Below, piece after piece: positions 1 to 7,168 of a DNA stretch of 22,781 bases. Position numbers and translations under genes: made by a program. Origin of the DNA: CAZLIC01 sp964559535 (GTDB taxonomy: Bacteria > Pseudomonadota > Alphaproteobacteria > Rhodobacterales > Rhodobacteraceae); NCBI GenBank assembly GCA_964559535.1, contig CAZLIC010000074.1:1-22781 (forward strand), read 5' to 3'. How positions within the stretch are numbered: position 1 is the stretch's first letter; each line of letters opens with the position of its first letter. Below the pieces are notes generated by a model. That model was not told the origin of the DNA. It saw only the letters and a program-made list of their open reading frames with translations, and did not search any database.

Positions 1-1568
1 CCGTGATGATGGTGGAATCGGAAGCCTACGAGCTGACCGAGGCCGAGATGCTGGGCGCCGTGAAGTTCGGCCATGCGGCGATGCAGCCGGTGATCGACCT
101 GATCATCGACCTGGCCGAGGATGCGGCGAAAGAGCCGTTCCATTTCGAGGCGCCCGACCATGCCGCGCTGTCGGCCCGCATCCGCGAGGTGGGCGAGACG
201 CAGATGCGCGCCGCCTTCGCCATCCGCGACAAGCAGGCCCGCACCACCGCCATTGACGAGTCCATCAAGGCCACGAAGGCGCAGCTGACCGAAGAAGAGC
301 AGGCCGACCCGAACTTCTGGCCGGCCATGAAAGCGCTGGAGTCGAGCATCCTGCGCGGCGACATCATCAACGGCGGCGCGCGCATCGACGGGCGCGACAA
401 CACCACCGTGCGCCCGATCTGGATCGAAACCGGCGTCCTGCCGCGCACCCACGGCTCGGCCCTGTTCACCCGCGGCGAAACCCAGTCGCTGTGCGTCACC
501 ACGCTGGGCACCGGCGAGGACGAGCAGATCATCGACGCGCTGAACGGCAACACCCGGTCGAACTTCCTGCTGCACTACAACTTCCCGCCCTATTCGGTCG
601 GCGAAGTGGGCCGCGTCGGAAGCCCCGGCCGCCGCGAGATCGGCCACGGGAAACTCGCCTGGCGCGCGCTGCAGGCCGTGCTGCCCGCCGCCACCGACTT
701 CCCCTACACCGTCCGCATCGTGAGCGAGATCACCGAGTCGAACGGCTCGTCCTCGATGGCCACGGTCTGCGGCTCGTCGCTGGCCATGATGGACGCGGGC
801 GTGCCGCTGAAGGCGCCGGTGGCCGGTGTGGCCATGGGCCTGATCCTGGAAGACGACGGCCGCTGGGCCGTGCTGACCGACATCCTGGGCGACGAGGACC
901 ACCTCGGCGACATGGACTTCAAGGTGGCGGGCACGGACAAGGGCATCACCACGATGCAGATGGACATCAAGGTTGCCGGGATCACCCCGGAAATCATGGA
1001 ACAGGCGCTGGCGCAGGCCCGCGACGGCCGCTTGCACATCCTGTCGGAAATGGCCAAGGCGCTGGCGAACCCGAAGGGCTTCAGCGAATACGCCCCCAAG
1101 ATCGAGACGCTGACCATCCCCACCGACAAGATCCGCGAAGTGATCGGGTCGGGCGGCAAGGTCATCCGCGAGATCGTGGAAGTGTCGGGCGCCAAGGTCG
1201 ACATCAACGACGACGGCGTGATCAAGATCGCCTCGAACGACCAGAAGGCCATCAAGAAGGCCTACGAGATGATCTGGTCGATCGTGGCCGAGCCGGAAGA
1301 GGGCAAGGTCTACACCGGCCGCGTGGTCAAACTGGTGGACTTCGGCGCCTTCGTGAACTTCTTCGGCAAGCGCGACGGCCTGGTGCACGTGTCGCAGATC
1401 GCCAACAAGCGCCTGCAGCACCCGAACGAACTGCTGAAGGAAGGCCAGGAAGTGAAGGTGAAGCTTCTGGGCTTCGACGAGCGCGGCAAGGTGCGCCTTG
1501 GCATGAAGATGGTCGACCAGGAGACCGGTGAGGAAATCACCGAGAAGAAGGAAAACGCCGAGGCGTAA
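1..1568 (+). CDS. pnp: Polyribonucleotide nucleotidyltransferase (PNPase), 5' end missing
   Basis: PNPase is a phosphorolytic 3'-5' exoribonuclease and RNA-tailing enzyme of the degradosome, acting in the cytoplasm. The window opens inside the gene. The reading frame starts at base 3, and about 521 codons remain of a protein usually near 710 residues, so the first RNase PH-like core is mostly outside. Visible parts, in fragment residues: the linker helical region, the second RNase PH core with the GDEDHLGDMDFK block (catalytic aspartates near 297 and 303), a KH domain with the GSGG loop at 382-385, and an S1 domain from about 436 (YTGRVVKLVDFGAFV). The tail is acidic and lysine-rich. The apparent start codons at bases 3-11 are internal, because the sequence before ESEAYELTEAEM belongs to a conserved MMVESEA strand. 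A terminator follows 29 bp after the stop. Identification is essentially certain. Confidence 0.97.
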   Translation, partial: VMMVESEAYELTEAEMLGAVKFGHAAMQPVIDLIIDLAEDAAKEPFHFEAPDHAALSARIREVGETQMRAAFAIRDKQARTTAIDESIKATKAQLTEEEQADPNFWPAMKALESSILRGDIINGGARIDGRDNTTVRPIWIETGVLPRTHGSALFTRGETQSLCVTTLGTGEDEQIIDALNGNTRSNFLLHYNFPPYSVGEVGRVGSPGRREIGHGKLAWRALQAVLPAATDFPYTVRIVSEITESNGSSSMATVCGSSLAMMDAGVPLKAPVAGVAMGLILEDDGRWAVLTDILGDEDHLGDMDFKVAGTDKGITTMQMDIKVAGITPEIMEQALAQARDGRLHILSEMAKALANPKGFSEYAPKIETLTIPTDKIREVIGSGGKVIREIVEVSGAKVDINDDGVIKIASNDQKAIKKAYEMIWSIVAEPEEGKVYTGRVVKLVDFGAFVNFFGKRDGLVHVSQIANKRLQHPNELLKEGQEVKVKLLGFDERGKVRLGMKMVDQETGEEITEKKENAEA

Positions 1569-1596
1569 GGCCCCGGCATTTGCCGCCTCAAGGAAG

Positions 1597-1623
1597 GGCC
1601 CCGGTTTCAGGACCGGGGCCTTT
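1597..1623 (+). terminator. Rho-independent terminator after pnp
   Basis: A perfect 9-bp stem, GGCCCCGGT (1597-1605) with ACCGGGGCC (1612-1620), encloses a 6-base loop and is followed directly by TTT. It lies 29 bp past the pnp stop and separates pnp from the next gene. Confidence 0.8.
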
Positions 1624-1673
1624 CCATGTGGGGTTTACCTTGGCTTTACCATTCCTGTGCACGGTCCGCGCAT

Positions 1674-1700
1674 CTTGAGGTCGCATCCTGCGACATCAAG
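1674..1700. promoter_or_regulatory. Palindrome in the leader of the ORF6N gene (candidate operator)
   Basis: Twelve-base arms CTTGAGGTCGCA (1674-1685) and TGCGACATCAAG (1689-1700) surround TCC, with a single mismatch (1679/1695). The element ends 14 bp before the ATG at 1715 and just before the GGTGG ribosome-binding stretch. The left arm is identical to bases 1906-1917 inside the coding sequence, where a longer perfect version occurs. I infer an operator or an RNA hairpin controlling initiation; the sequence alone does not decide which. Confidence 0.55.
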
Positions 1701-1714
1701 TTGCCCGGTGGACC

Positions 1715-2455
1715 ATGTCCGAAGACGACGTCGCCCTTCCCGCTCTCCCGCAGTTGGTCCGGATCCGCGATCAGACCGTGATGCTTGACGGTGAGGTTGC
1801 CCGCCACTTCGACGTCCCGACGAAGCGGCTGAACGAAGCTGTCGCTCGCAACGCGACGCGCTTCGAGGGATTTGCCTTTCGGCTGATCGAAGCCGAAACA
1901 CAGAACTTGAGGTCGCAACTTGCGACCTCAAGTGCATGGGGCGGCCCCCGCTACGCACCGCTTGTCTTCACCGAACACGGCGTCGTCATGGCCGCCACCG
2001 TGCTGAAATCCGACCGCGCCATTGCCGCCACCCGCCGCATCGTCGAGGCTTTCGTCGTGTCGAAGCGGCGCGAGGTGGCCGCGCCCGCGGGCGGCTTCCT
2101 GCCCCGCCTGCGCGAGAGGATGGAAGCGCTGATGCAGGCCGAGCTGGACGCGGCGACCGGCAAGACGGTGCAGGCCCAGACACAGGAGTTCATCACCGAA
2201 GGCCTTGCGAACATCCGCGCCCGGCTGAAGAAATCCGGGCTTGAGAACGAAGAGATCGAAGCCCGCATCCTGAAGACGCTGGCCGAGGCCGAAGAGGCGC
2301 GGGCGCGGGCCGAGACGGAGCGGCAGATGACCACGAAGCAGCGCCTGAAGAACCAGGCGAACGCGCTGCGCCTGATGATCGAAGCCGAGATGGCGCTGTC
2401 GGGCGGAGAGATGGCCACTTTCCTGGCGGTCCTGCGCGATCTTGGCGCCGACTGA
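1715..2455 (+). CDS. ORF6N domain-containing protein (KilA-N/antirepressor-like)
   Basis: This 246-residue protein has an N-terminal ORF6N domain at about 13-115. Its landmarks are IRDQTVMLDGEVARHFDV, TKRLNEAVARNATRF, LRSQLATS (65-72), and the block RYAPLVFTEHGVVMAATVL. The family is known mainly from phage antirepressors and related DNA-binding proteins. The rest (about 130-246) is charged and helical, rich in Glu, Arg and Ala (EAEEARARAETERQ), and probably forms a coiled coil. The ATG at 1715 follows GGTGG at 1707-1711. An in-frame TGA at 1676-1678 leaves no other upstream ATG or GTG. No phage genes surround it. The codons for NLRSQLATSS form a perfect DNA palindrome matching one in the leader, so autoregulation through these sites is a reasonable inference. 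The target and cellular role are unknown. Confidence 0.85.
   Translation: MSEDDVALPALPQLVRIRDQTVMLDGEVARHFDVPTKRLNEAVARNATRFEGFAFRLIEAETQNLRSQLATSSAWGGPRYAPLVFTEHGVVMAATVLKSDRAIAATRRIVEAFVVSKRREVAAPAGGFLPRLRERMEALMQAELDAATGKTVQAQTQEFITEGLANIRARLKKSGLENEEIEARILKTLAEAEEARARAETERQMTTKQRLKNQANALRLMIEAEMALSGGEMATFLAVLRDLGAD
1905..1933. repeat. Perfect 14-bp-arm palindrome inside the ORF6N gene
   Basis: The arm ACTTGAGGTCGCAA (1905-1918) and its exact reverse complement (1920-1933) are separated by one base, C1919. It overlaps codons 64-73, which encode the NLRSQLATSS motif. Twelve bases of each arm recur in the leader palindrome at 1674-1700, with one mismatch in its right arm. The dyad centres are 232 bp apart. 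Confidence 0.9.
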
Positions 2456-2500
2456 CCGTTTCCGCCGGGCGATCCGGTCCCTTCTTTCCGCGTTTTGGAT

Positions 2501-2528
2501 TTGCCTTCCCCGGCCACCCCGGTAACGT
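2501..2528 (+). promoter_or_regulatory. Possible sigma-70-type promoter for the ABC importer operon
   Basis: TTGCCT (2501-2506) and TAACGT (2523-2528) are 16 bp apart, 52 bp before the start codon at 2581. A small hairpin, GCGGGA (2545-2550) with TCCCGC (2557-2562), lies just before the ribosome-binding site. The match is moderate and there is no independent support. Confidence 0.3.
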
Positions 2529-2580
2529 GACTGTCATAACAACCGCGGGACTCGATTCCCGCCATCAGGGAGACTGCCGA

Positions 2581-3741
2581 ATGTCCATGTTCCGCCTCTG
2601 CGGTACCACCGCCCTTGCCCTTTCCCTGGCGCTGACCCCCGCCCTTGCCCAGGTCACCGCCATCGGCGCCCCCGAGGGCCAGGTGAACATCGTTGCCTGG
2701 CCCGGTTACATCGAGCGCGGCGAGACGATGAAGGAGTTCGACTGGGTCACCAAGTTCGAGGCCGCCTCGGGCTGCAAGGTGAACGTGAAAACCGCCAACA
2801 CCTCGGACGAGATGGTGGCACTGATGAACGAGGGCGGCTTCGACCTCGTCACCGCCTCGGGCGACGCCTCGCTGCGGCTGGTGGCGGGCAAGCGGGTGCA
2901 GCCCGTGAACACCGACCTGATCCCGTCATGGTCCACGGTGGACGACCGGCTGAAGTCGGCACCCTGGCACACGGTTGACGGCGTGCACTATGGCGTTCCC
3001 TACATGTGGGGGCCGAACGTTCTGATGTACAACACCGAGGTGTTCAAGGATGCCCCCCCCACCTCGTGGAACGTGGTGTTCGAAGAGATGACGCTGCCTG
3101 ACGGCCAGCCGAACAAGGGCCGCGTGCAGGCCTATGACGGCCCGATCCACATCGCCGACGCGGCGCAGTACCTGATGTTCCACAAGCCGGAACTCGGCAT
3201 CACCTCGCCCTACGAACTGAACGAAGACCAGTACAAGGCCGCGCTGGACCTGCTGCGCGTGCAGCGCAATCTGGTCAGCCGCTACTGGCACGATGCCTTC
3301 ATCCAGATCGACGACTTCAAGAACGAGGGCATGGCGGCCTCGGGCACCTGGCCGTTCCAGGTGAACCTGCTGAAGGGCGACAAGGTGCCGGTGGCCAGCG
3401 TCATTCCGCAGGAAGGCGCCACCGGCTGGGCCGATACCACGATGATGCACGTCGATGCGGCGAACCCGAACTGCGCCTACCTGTGGATGGAGCACACGCT
3501 GTCGTCCAACCTGCAGGCCGACCTTGCCGTCTGGTTCGGCGCGAACCCGGCGGTTCCCGCCGCCTGCACCGACGGCCGCGGCATGTCCACCGCCGAATCC
3601 TGCGCGGGCAACGGCATGGACGACTTCGAGAAGATCCGTTTCTGGACCACTCCCGTCGCCAACTGCTCGCAGGGCGAAGGCAAGTGTGTGCCCTACTACC
3701 GCTGGGTGTCCGACTACATCGGCGTGATCGGCGGCCGGTAA
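2581..3741 (+). CDS. ABC importer substrate-binding protein, spermidine/putrescine type (PotD/PotF-like)
   Basis: This 386-residue periplasmic protein delivers its ligand, probably a polyamine or similar cation, to the membrane importer encoded next. A signal peptide spans residues 1-23 (basic start, LALSLALTPALA, cleavage before Gln24). The mature protein opens with the strand VNIVAWPGYIERG, typical of the PotD/PotF branch, then FDLVTASGDASLRLVA and the GVHYGVPYMWGPNVLMYNTEVF block, where this branch binds ligand. The ATG at 2581 is chosen because AGGGAGA (2567-2573) is well spaced and the signal peptide begins there; an upstream in-frame ATG at 2527 would put 18 unconserved residues in front. 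It is the first gene of a four-gene operon. The family is clear, but the exact substrate is inferred from family resemblance only. Confidence 0.9.
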   Translation: MSMFRLCGTTALALSLALTPALAQVTAIGAPEGQVNIVAWPGYIERGETMKEFDWVTKFEAASGCKVNVKTANTSDEMVALMNEGGFDLVTASGDASLRLVAGKRVQPVNTDLIPSWSTVDDRLKSAPWHTVDGVHYGVPYMWGPNVLMYNTEVFKDAPPTSWNVVFEEMTLPDGQPNKGRVQAYDGPIHIADAAQYLMFHKPELGITSPYELNEDQYKAALDLLRVQRNLVSRYWHDAFIQIDDFKNEGMAASGTWPFQVNLLKGDKVPVASVIPQEGATGWADTTMMHVDAANPNCAYLWMEHTLSSNLQADLAVWFGANPAVPAACTDGRGMSTAESCAGNGMDDFEKIRFWTTPVANCSQGEGKCVPYYRWVSDYIGVIGGR

Positions 3742-3748
3742 CCGTGCA

Positions 3749-3781
3749 AAGGCCCCCGTTCCTTCGGGAACGGGGAGCCTT
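3749..3781 (+). terminator. UUCG-loop hairpin after the binding-protein gene
   Basis: CCCCGTTCC (3754-3762) pairs with GGAACGGGG (3767-3775) around a TTCG loop. AAGGC (3749-3753) with GCCTT (3777-3781) extends the stem past one bulged A. There is no real U-tract, so it may instead attenuate transcription or protect the upstream mRNA, giving more binding protein than membrane components. Confidence 0.5.
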
Positions 3782-3837
3782 CGTAGGGCGGGGTTTACCC
3801 CGCCATCGCTCAACGGCGGGGTGAACCCCGCCCTACG
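3782..3837. repeat. REP-like double palindrome between binding protein and ATPase genes
   Basis: Two 23-base arms (3782-3804 and 3815-3837) are reverse complements with one mismatch, spaced by 10 bases. Each arm is itself a near-palindrome (GGCGGGGTTTACCCCGCC in the left arm). The element ends 8 bp before the ATPase start codon. This is the form of dispersed REP-type elements in GC-rich proteobacteria. It leaves the ATPase gene without an obvious ribosome-binding site. Confidence 0.75.
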
Positions 3838-3845
3838 GATGACCG

Positions 3846-4841
3846 ATGACCAAAGCCGTCGAATTCGCCAACGTCTCCCGCCACTTCGGTTCCGTGAAGG
3901 CGGTCGACGGCGTATCCCTCTCCATCGCCGAAGGCGCCTTCTTCGCCATGCTGGGCCCTTCGGGGTCCGGCAAGACCACCTGCCTGCGGCTGATCTCGGG
4001 GTTCGAGAAACCCACCGGCGGCGCCGTGCGCATCTTCGGCCAGGATGTCAGCGACACGCCGCCCCACCTGCGCAACGTGAACACCGTGTTCCAGGACTAT
4101 GCGCTGTTCCCGCACCTGAACGTGCGCGACAATGTGGCCTACGGGCTGATGGTCAAGGGCGTCGACCGTGGCAAGCGCCATGCCCGGGCCGAAGAGATGC
4201 TGGCGCTGGTCAAGCTCTCGGGTTTCGGCGACCGCAAGCCGGCGCAGCTCTCGGGCGGCCAGCGGCAGCGCGTGGCGCTGGCCCGCGCACTGGTGAACGA
4301 ACCGCGCGTGCTGCTGCTGGACGAACCGCTGGGCGCGCTGGACCTGAAACTGCGCGAGGCGATGCAGGACGAGCTGAAGACGCTGCAGCAGCGGCTGGGC
4401 ATCACCTTCGTCTTCGTCACCCATGACCAGGGCGAGGCGCTGTCGATGGCCGACCACCTCGCCGTCTTCAACGAAGGCCGCATCGTGCAGGTGGGCAGGC
4501 CGTCCGACATCTACGACCGCCCGGCCACCCGCTTCGTGGCCGATTTCGTCGGTTCGTCCAACGTCATCCCCCCCGACCTCACCCGCGCGCTGGGCGGCCC
4601 GGCGCGCTGGGCCTCGATCCGGCCCGAGGCGCTGCGCCTTGCACCGGTGGATGGCGCGTCGCTGTCAGGCCCGGTCACCGGCCTGCGCTACCTCGGTGCC
4701 ACCACCCGCGCCACTGTCGAGACCCACGGCGCCGAGATCGCGGTGATGATCCCCGCAGGCCAGCCGGTGCCCGGACCCGGCACCGCCACCGGCCTTTCCT
4801 TCGACCCCGCCGCGCTGCATGTGATGGAGGGCGAGGCATGA
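3846..4841 (+). CDS. ABC importer ATP-binding protein (PotA-like)
   Basis: This 331-residue cytoplasmic ATPase drives the importer. All nucleotide-binding motifs are present: Walker A GPSGSGKT (37-44), Q-loop Gln83 in FQDYALFPH, signature LSGGQ (135-139), Walker B VLLLDE (155-160) and the switch histidine His193 in THDQGEAL. The C-terminal third (about 235-331) resembles a TOBE regulatory domain (ASIRPEALRLAP, GLRYLGATTRATV), as in PotA and related MalK-type subunits. The ATG at 3846 fits the family start, but no Shine-Dalgarno sequence is visible because a repeat occupies the upstream DNA. The stop overlaps an ATG (ATGA at 4838-4841) as if coupled to a following gene, yet the permease begins 234 bp later. 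Confidence 0.93.
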   Translation: MTKAVEFANVSRHFGSVKAVDGVSLSIAEGAFFAMLGPSGSGKTTCLRLISGFEKPTGGAVRIFGQDVSDTPPHLRNVNTVFQDYALFPHLNVRDNVAYGLMVKGVDRGKRHARAEEMLALVKLSGFGDRKPAQLSGGQRQRVALARALVNEPRVLLLDEPLGALDLKLREAMQDELKTLQQRLGITFVFVTHDQGEALSMADHLAVFNEGRIVQVGRPSDIYDRPATRFVADFVGSSNVIPPDLTRALGGPARWASIRPEALRLAPVDGASLSGPVTGLRYLGATTRATVETHGAEIAVMIPAGQPVPGPGTATGLSFDPAALHVMEGEA

Positions 4842-5075
4842 CGCGCCACGCCCCTGCCCCCTCTCCCCTGCCCCTTCCCCTTGTCCAAATACCCCCGGGT
4901 GGGTCCGGGAGGGCAGGCAGCCCTCCCGGGGCCGGGGTCAGGCGCAACGCCGTGCGCGTCAGCGCCCGGCGGGCGGGTGCCACGAGGCGCGGGGGTTCAA
5001 AGGGGGGCCCTGCCCCCCTTTGCCGGGCCCAAGGGCGAAGCCCGCGGGAGGCCACGGTCAACCCGGGTGCGCGGC
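4842..5075. repeat. Palindromic GC-rich spacer between ATPase and permease genes, no gene
   Basis: This 234-bp stretch has no convincing protein. It begins with a pyrimidine-rich run, then TTGTCCAAATACCCC. It holds two perfect inverted repeats: CCGGGAGGGC (4905-4914) with GCCCTCCCGG (4920-4929), and CAAAGGGGGG (4998-5007) with CCCCCCTTTG (5013-5022). From general knowledge, elements with a CAAATA-CCC core followed by GC palindromes recur in Rhodobacteraceae genomes, so I read it as a dispersed intergenic repeat inserted in the operon. Confidence 0.55.
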
Positions 5076-6014
5076 ATGGCTGAGACCGCCATCTTCCCCG
5101 CAAAAGGGCCTGCCGACCGGCTGACCGCCACCTTCTGGCGGCACCCGAACCTGCTTCTCCTGCTCCTCGTCTCGCCGCCGCTGATCTGGCTGGGGCTGGT
5201 CTATCTCGGGTCGCTCGCCGCGCTTCTGGTCCAGTCCTTCTATTCCATCGACGAATTCTCCGGCCTCGTGGTGCCAGAATTCACGCTCAAGACCTATGGC
5301 GAACTGTTCCGCGCGCAGAACCTCGACATCATCCTGCGCACGCTGGTCATGTCGGCCGCGGTGACGCTGGCCTGCGCCGTCATCGCCTTCCCCATCGCCT
5401 ACTACGCCGCCCGCTATGCCAAGGGCCGGATGAAGGCCGCCTTCTACCTGGGCGTCATGCTGCCCTTGTGGTCGAGCTATCTGGTGAAGGTCTACGCCTG
5501 GAAGCTGATCCTGGCCAAGGAAGGCATCATCGGCTGGGGGGCCGAGGCGACCGGGACGTCGTTCCTCCTGAACGCGGTGCTGTCCATTCCCGGAATCGGC
5601 GGCAACTCGCTGTCCACCTCGCTCCTCGGCACCTTCCTTGTCTTCGTCTACGTCTGGCTGCCCTACATGATCCTGCCCATGCAGGCCGCGCTGGAACGCG
5701 TGCCGACCTCGATGCTGGAGGCCTCGGCCGACCTTGGCGCCACCCGCACGCAAACCTTCCGCACCGTGGTGCTGCCGCTGGCCATGCCCGGTGTCATTGC
5801 CGGCTCCATCTTCACCTTCTCGCTGACGATGGGCGACTACATCATCCCGCAGATCGTCGGCACCTCGGTGCGCTTCATCGGCCTTACCGTGTACCAGCTG
5901 CAGGGCACCGCCGGAAACACACCGCTGGCCGCCGCCTTTGCCGTGGTGCCGATCCTCATCATGGTCGTCTACCTGTGGCTCGCCAAACGCGCGGGGGCCT
6001 TCGATGCGCTCTGA
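5076..6014 (+). CDS. ABC importer permease, PotB-like
   Basis: This 312-residue inner-membrane protein forms one half of the transport channel. About six hydrophobic segments are visible: LLLLLLVSPPLIWLGLVYLG (near 25-50), LVMSAAVTLACAVIAFPIAY, AFYLGVMLPLWSSYLV, LSTSLLGTFLVFVYVWLPYM, VIAGSIFTFSLTMGDYII and AAAFAVVPILIMVVYLWLA. The EAA loop that contacts the ATPase is EASADLGATRTQTFRTVVLPLAMPG. The ATG at 5076 is chosen because upstream in-frame residues (back to 4881) are low-complexity translation of repeat DNA. The ribosome-binding signal is weak (GGGTG). The gene overlaps the next permease by 11 bp. Confidence 0.9.
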   Translation: MAETAIFPAKGPADRLTATFWRHPNLLLLLLVSPPLIWLGLVYLGSLAALLVQSFYSIDEFSGLVVPEFTLKTYGELFRAQNLDIILRTLVMSAAVTLACAVIAFPIAYYAARYAKGRMKAAFYLGVMLPLWSSYLVKVYAWKLILAKEGIIGWGAEATGTSFLLNAVLSIPGIGGNSLSTSLLGTFLVFVYVWLPYMILPMQAALERVPTSMLEASADLGATRTQTFRTVVLPLAMPGVIAGSIFTFSLTMGDYIIPQIVGTSVRFIGLTVYQLQGTAGNTPLAAAFAVVPILIMVVYLWLAKRAGAFDAL

Positions 6015-6816
6015 GGACCGCGCCTCCCCGGGGCTCAGGGCTGCCGCCGTCGGCGGGCTCCTGTTCCTGCACCTGCCGATCCTCCTGATCTTCCTTTACG
6101 CCTTCACCACCGAGGAACGCAGCTACCAGTTCCCCCCGCCCGGCCTGACCACCCAATGGTTCGGCGTGGCCTGGTTCGACCGCCCCGACATCTGGCCGCC
6201 GCTCGTGCTGTCGCTGCAGGTTGCGGCCATTGCCACGCTGATTGCCATGATCCTCGGCACGCTGGTCGCCGCCGCCATGAGCCGGGCGCAGTTCTTCGGG
6301 CGCGAGCAGATCTCGCTCCTCATCCTTTTGCCCATCGCCTTGCCCGGCGTCATCACCGGCATGTCACTGCGCTCGGCCTTCGCGGTGATGGACATTCCCT
6401 TCTCGGTCTGGACCATCATCCTCGGCCACGCCACCTTCTGCATCGTCATCGTCTACAACAATGCCGTCGCCCGCTTCCGCCGCCTGTCGGGCGCGCTGAT
6501 GGAAGCATCAGCCGACCTCGGCGCCAATGCCTTCCAGACCTTCCGCCATGTGCTGCTGCCCAACCTCGGCTCGGCCCTGCTCGCGGGCGGCATGCTTGCC
6601 TTCGCGCTGTCCTTCGACGAGGTGATCGTGACCACCTTCACCGCGGGCCAGCAAAGCACCCTGCCCATCTGGATGCTGAACGAACTCGTCCGCCCCCGCC
6701 AGCGGCCGGTCACCAACGTGGTCGCCATCATCGTCTTCGCCGCCACCTTCCTGCCCATCCTCGCCGCCTACTACCTGACGCGCGGCGGAGGGGAGACGGC
6801 GGGGGGCGGCAAGTAG
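6004..6816 (+). CDS. ABC importer permease, PotC-like
   Basis: This 270-residue membrane protein is the second channel half. Hydrophobic segments include AAAVGGLLFLHLPILLIFLYAF near the N terminus, LQVAAIATLIAMILGTLVAA, ISLLILLPIALPGVITGMSL and VVAIIVFAATFLPILAAYYL at the end. The EAA loop is EASADLGANAFQTFRHVLLPNLGSA. The ATG at 6004 lies inside the end of the upstream permease gene, so the two are translationally coupled and probably made 1:1. An earlier in-frame start at 5938 would give residues that only shadow the upstream gene. It is the last gene of the operon. No clear terminator lies right after it; the next + strand hairpin with a T-run is at 7172-7205. Confidence 0.9.
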   Translation: MRSEDRASPGLRAAAVGGLLFLHLPILLIFLYAFTTEERSYQFPPPGLTTQWFGVAWFDRPDIWPPLVLSLQVAAIATLIAMILGTLVAAAMSRAQFFGREQISLLILLPIALPGVITGMSLRSAFAVMDIPFSVWTIILGHATFCIVIVYNNAVARFRRLSGALMEASADLGANAFQTFRHVLLPNLGSALLAGGMLAFALSFDEVIVTTFTAGQQSTLPIWMLNELVRPRQRPVTNVVAIIVFAATFLPILAAYYLTRGGGETAGGGK

Positions 6817-6817
6817 G

Positions 6818-6969
6818 CCCCTACCCCCGCCGCAAACTTGCCGTCACGTAGTTCACCGACAGGTCGCGGTCCGACAGGCTCCATGACCAGAGCAAGGGGT
6901 TGAACACCATCCCCTTGCGGTCCACCGGATCGAACCCCGCGCCGCGCAGCAGGGCGTACAGTTCGTCGG
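6818..6969 (-). pseudogene. Duplicate of the ubiG 3' end (last 50 codons)
   Basis: This segment is 152 bp and matches the true ubiG end at 7829-7980 with 7 mismatches (about 95%), at a constant offset of 1011 bp. It encodes the last 48 UbiG residues (from DELYALLRGAGFDPVDRK) unchanged plus the stop, so all differences are silent. It has no methyltransferase domain. The same frame runs upstream into unrelated sequence to a possible ATG at 7099, which would give a meaningless 92-residue fusion. It marks one edge of a cassette. Confidence 0.9.
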
Positions 6970-7168
6970 AATGCCGGATGGTATTGAAGTTTTCATCCGT
7001 TCGGCGCATATACCTGATGTGCCATAAAGAGCAGTTCCAGTGGGTGTCACCGGTCAATCGGCCCGCTGATGTGGATGGTGGATCCGGCCGGGGGTCCATT
7101 TGCAGGACACGTAAGGGTGGTTCCCGACCCCTCGGAGCTAAGGGAACGTTGCTACTGCGAGCACAAGA
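6970..7168. other. Low-GC cassette DNA without a recognisable gene
   Basis: From the edge of the ubiG fragment to the end of the 141-codon gene, about 200 bp hold no protein I can support. The composition is lower in GC than the flanks. No transposase motif, terminal inverted repeat or RNA gene was seen. Confidence 0.5.

Noticed and set aside
491..1531. A 346-codon frame overlapping pnp on the same strand
   Set aside because: Arg/Gly/His-rich shadow of the PNPase frame.
1674..1933. The two palindromes as part of a CRISPR array or insertion-sequence ends
   Set aside because: Only two copies 232 bp apart, one inside a conserved protein domain, with no spacers, target duplication or transposase.
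4838..5083. An 81-codon ORF starting at the ATPase ATGA overlap
   Set aside because: It translates repeat DNA into Pro/Gly/Arg-rich low complexity. The overlap may be a relic, but the protein is not credible.
6821..7099. A 92-residue fusion of cassette sequence to the UbiG tail
   Set aside because: The tail is a displaced gene end and the leading 44 residues match nothing I know; it is more likely an accident of the frame staying open.
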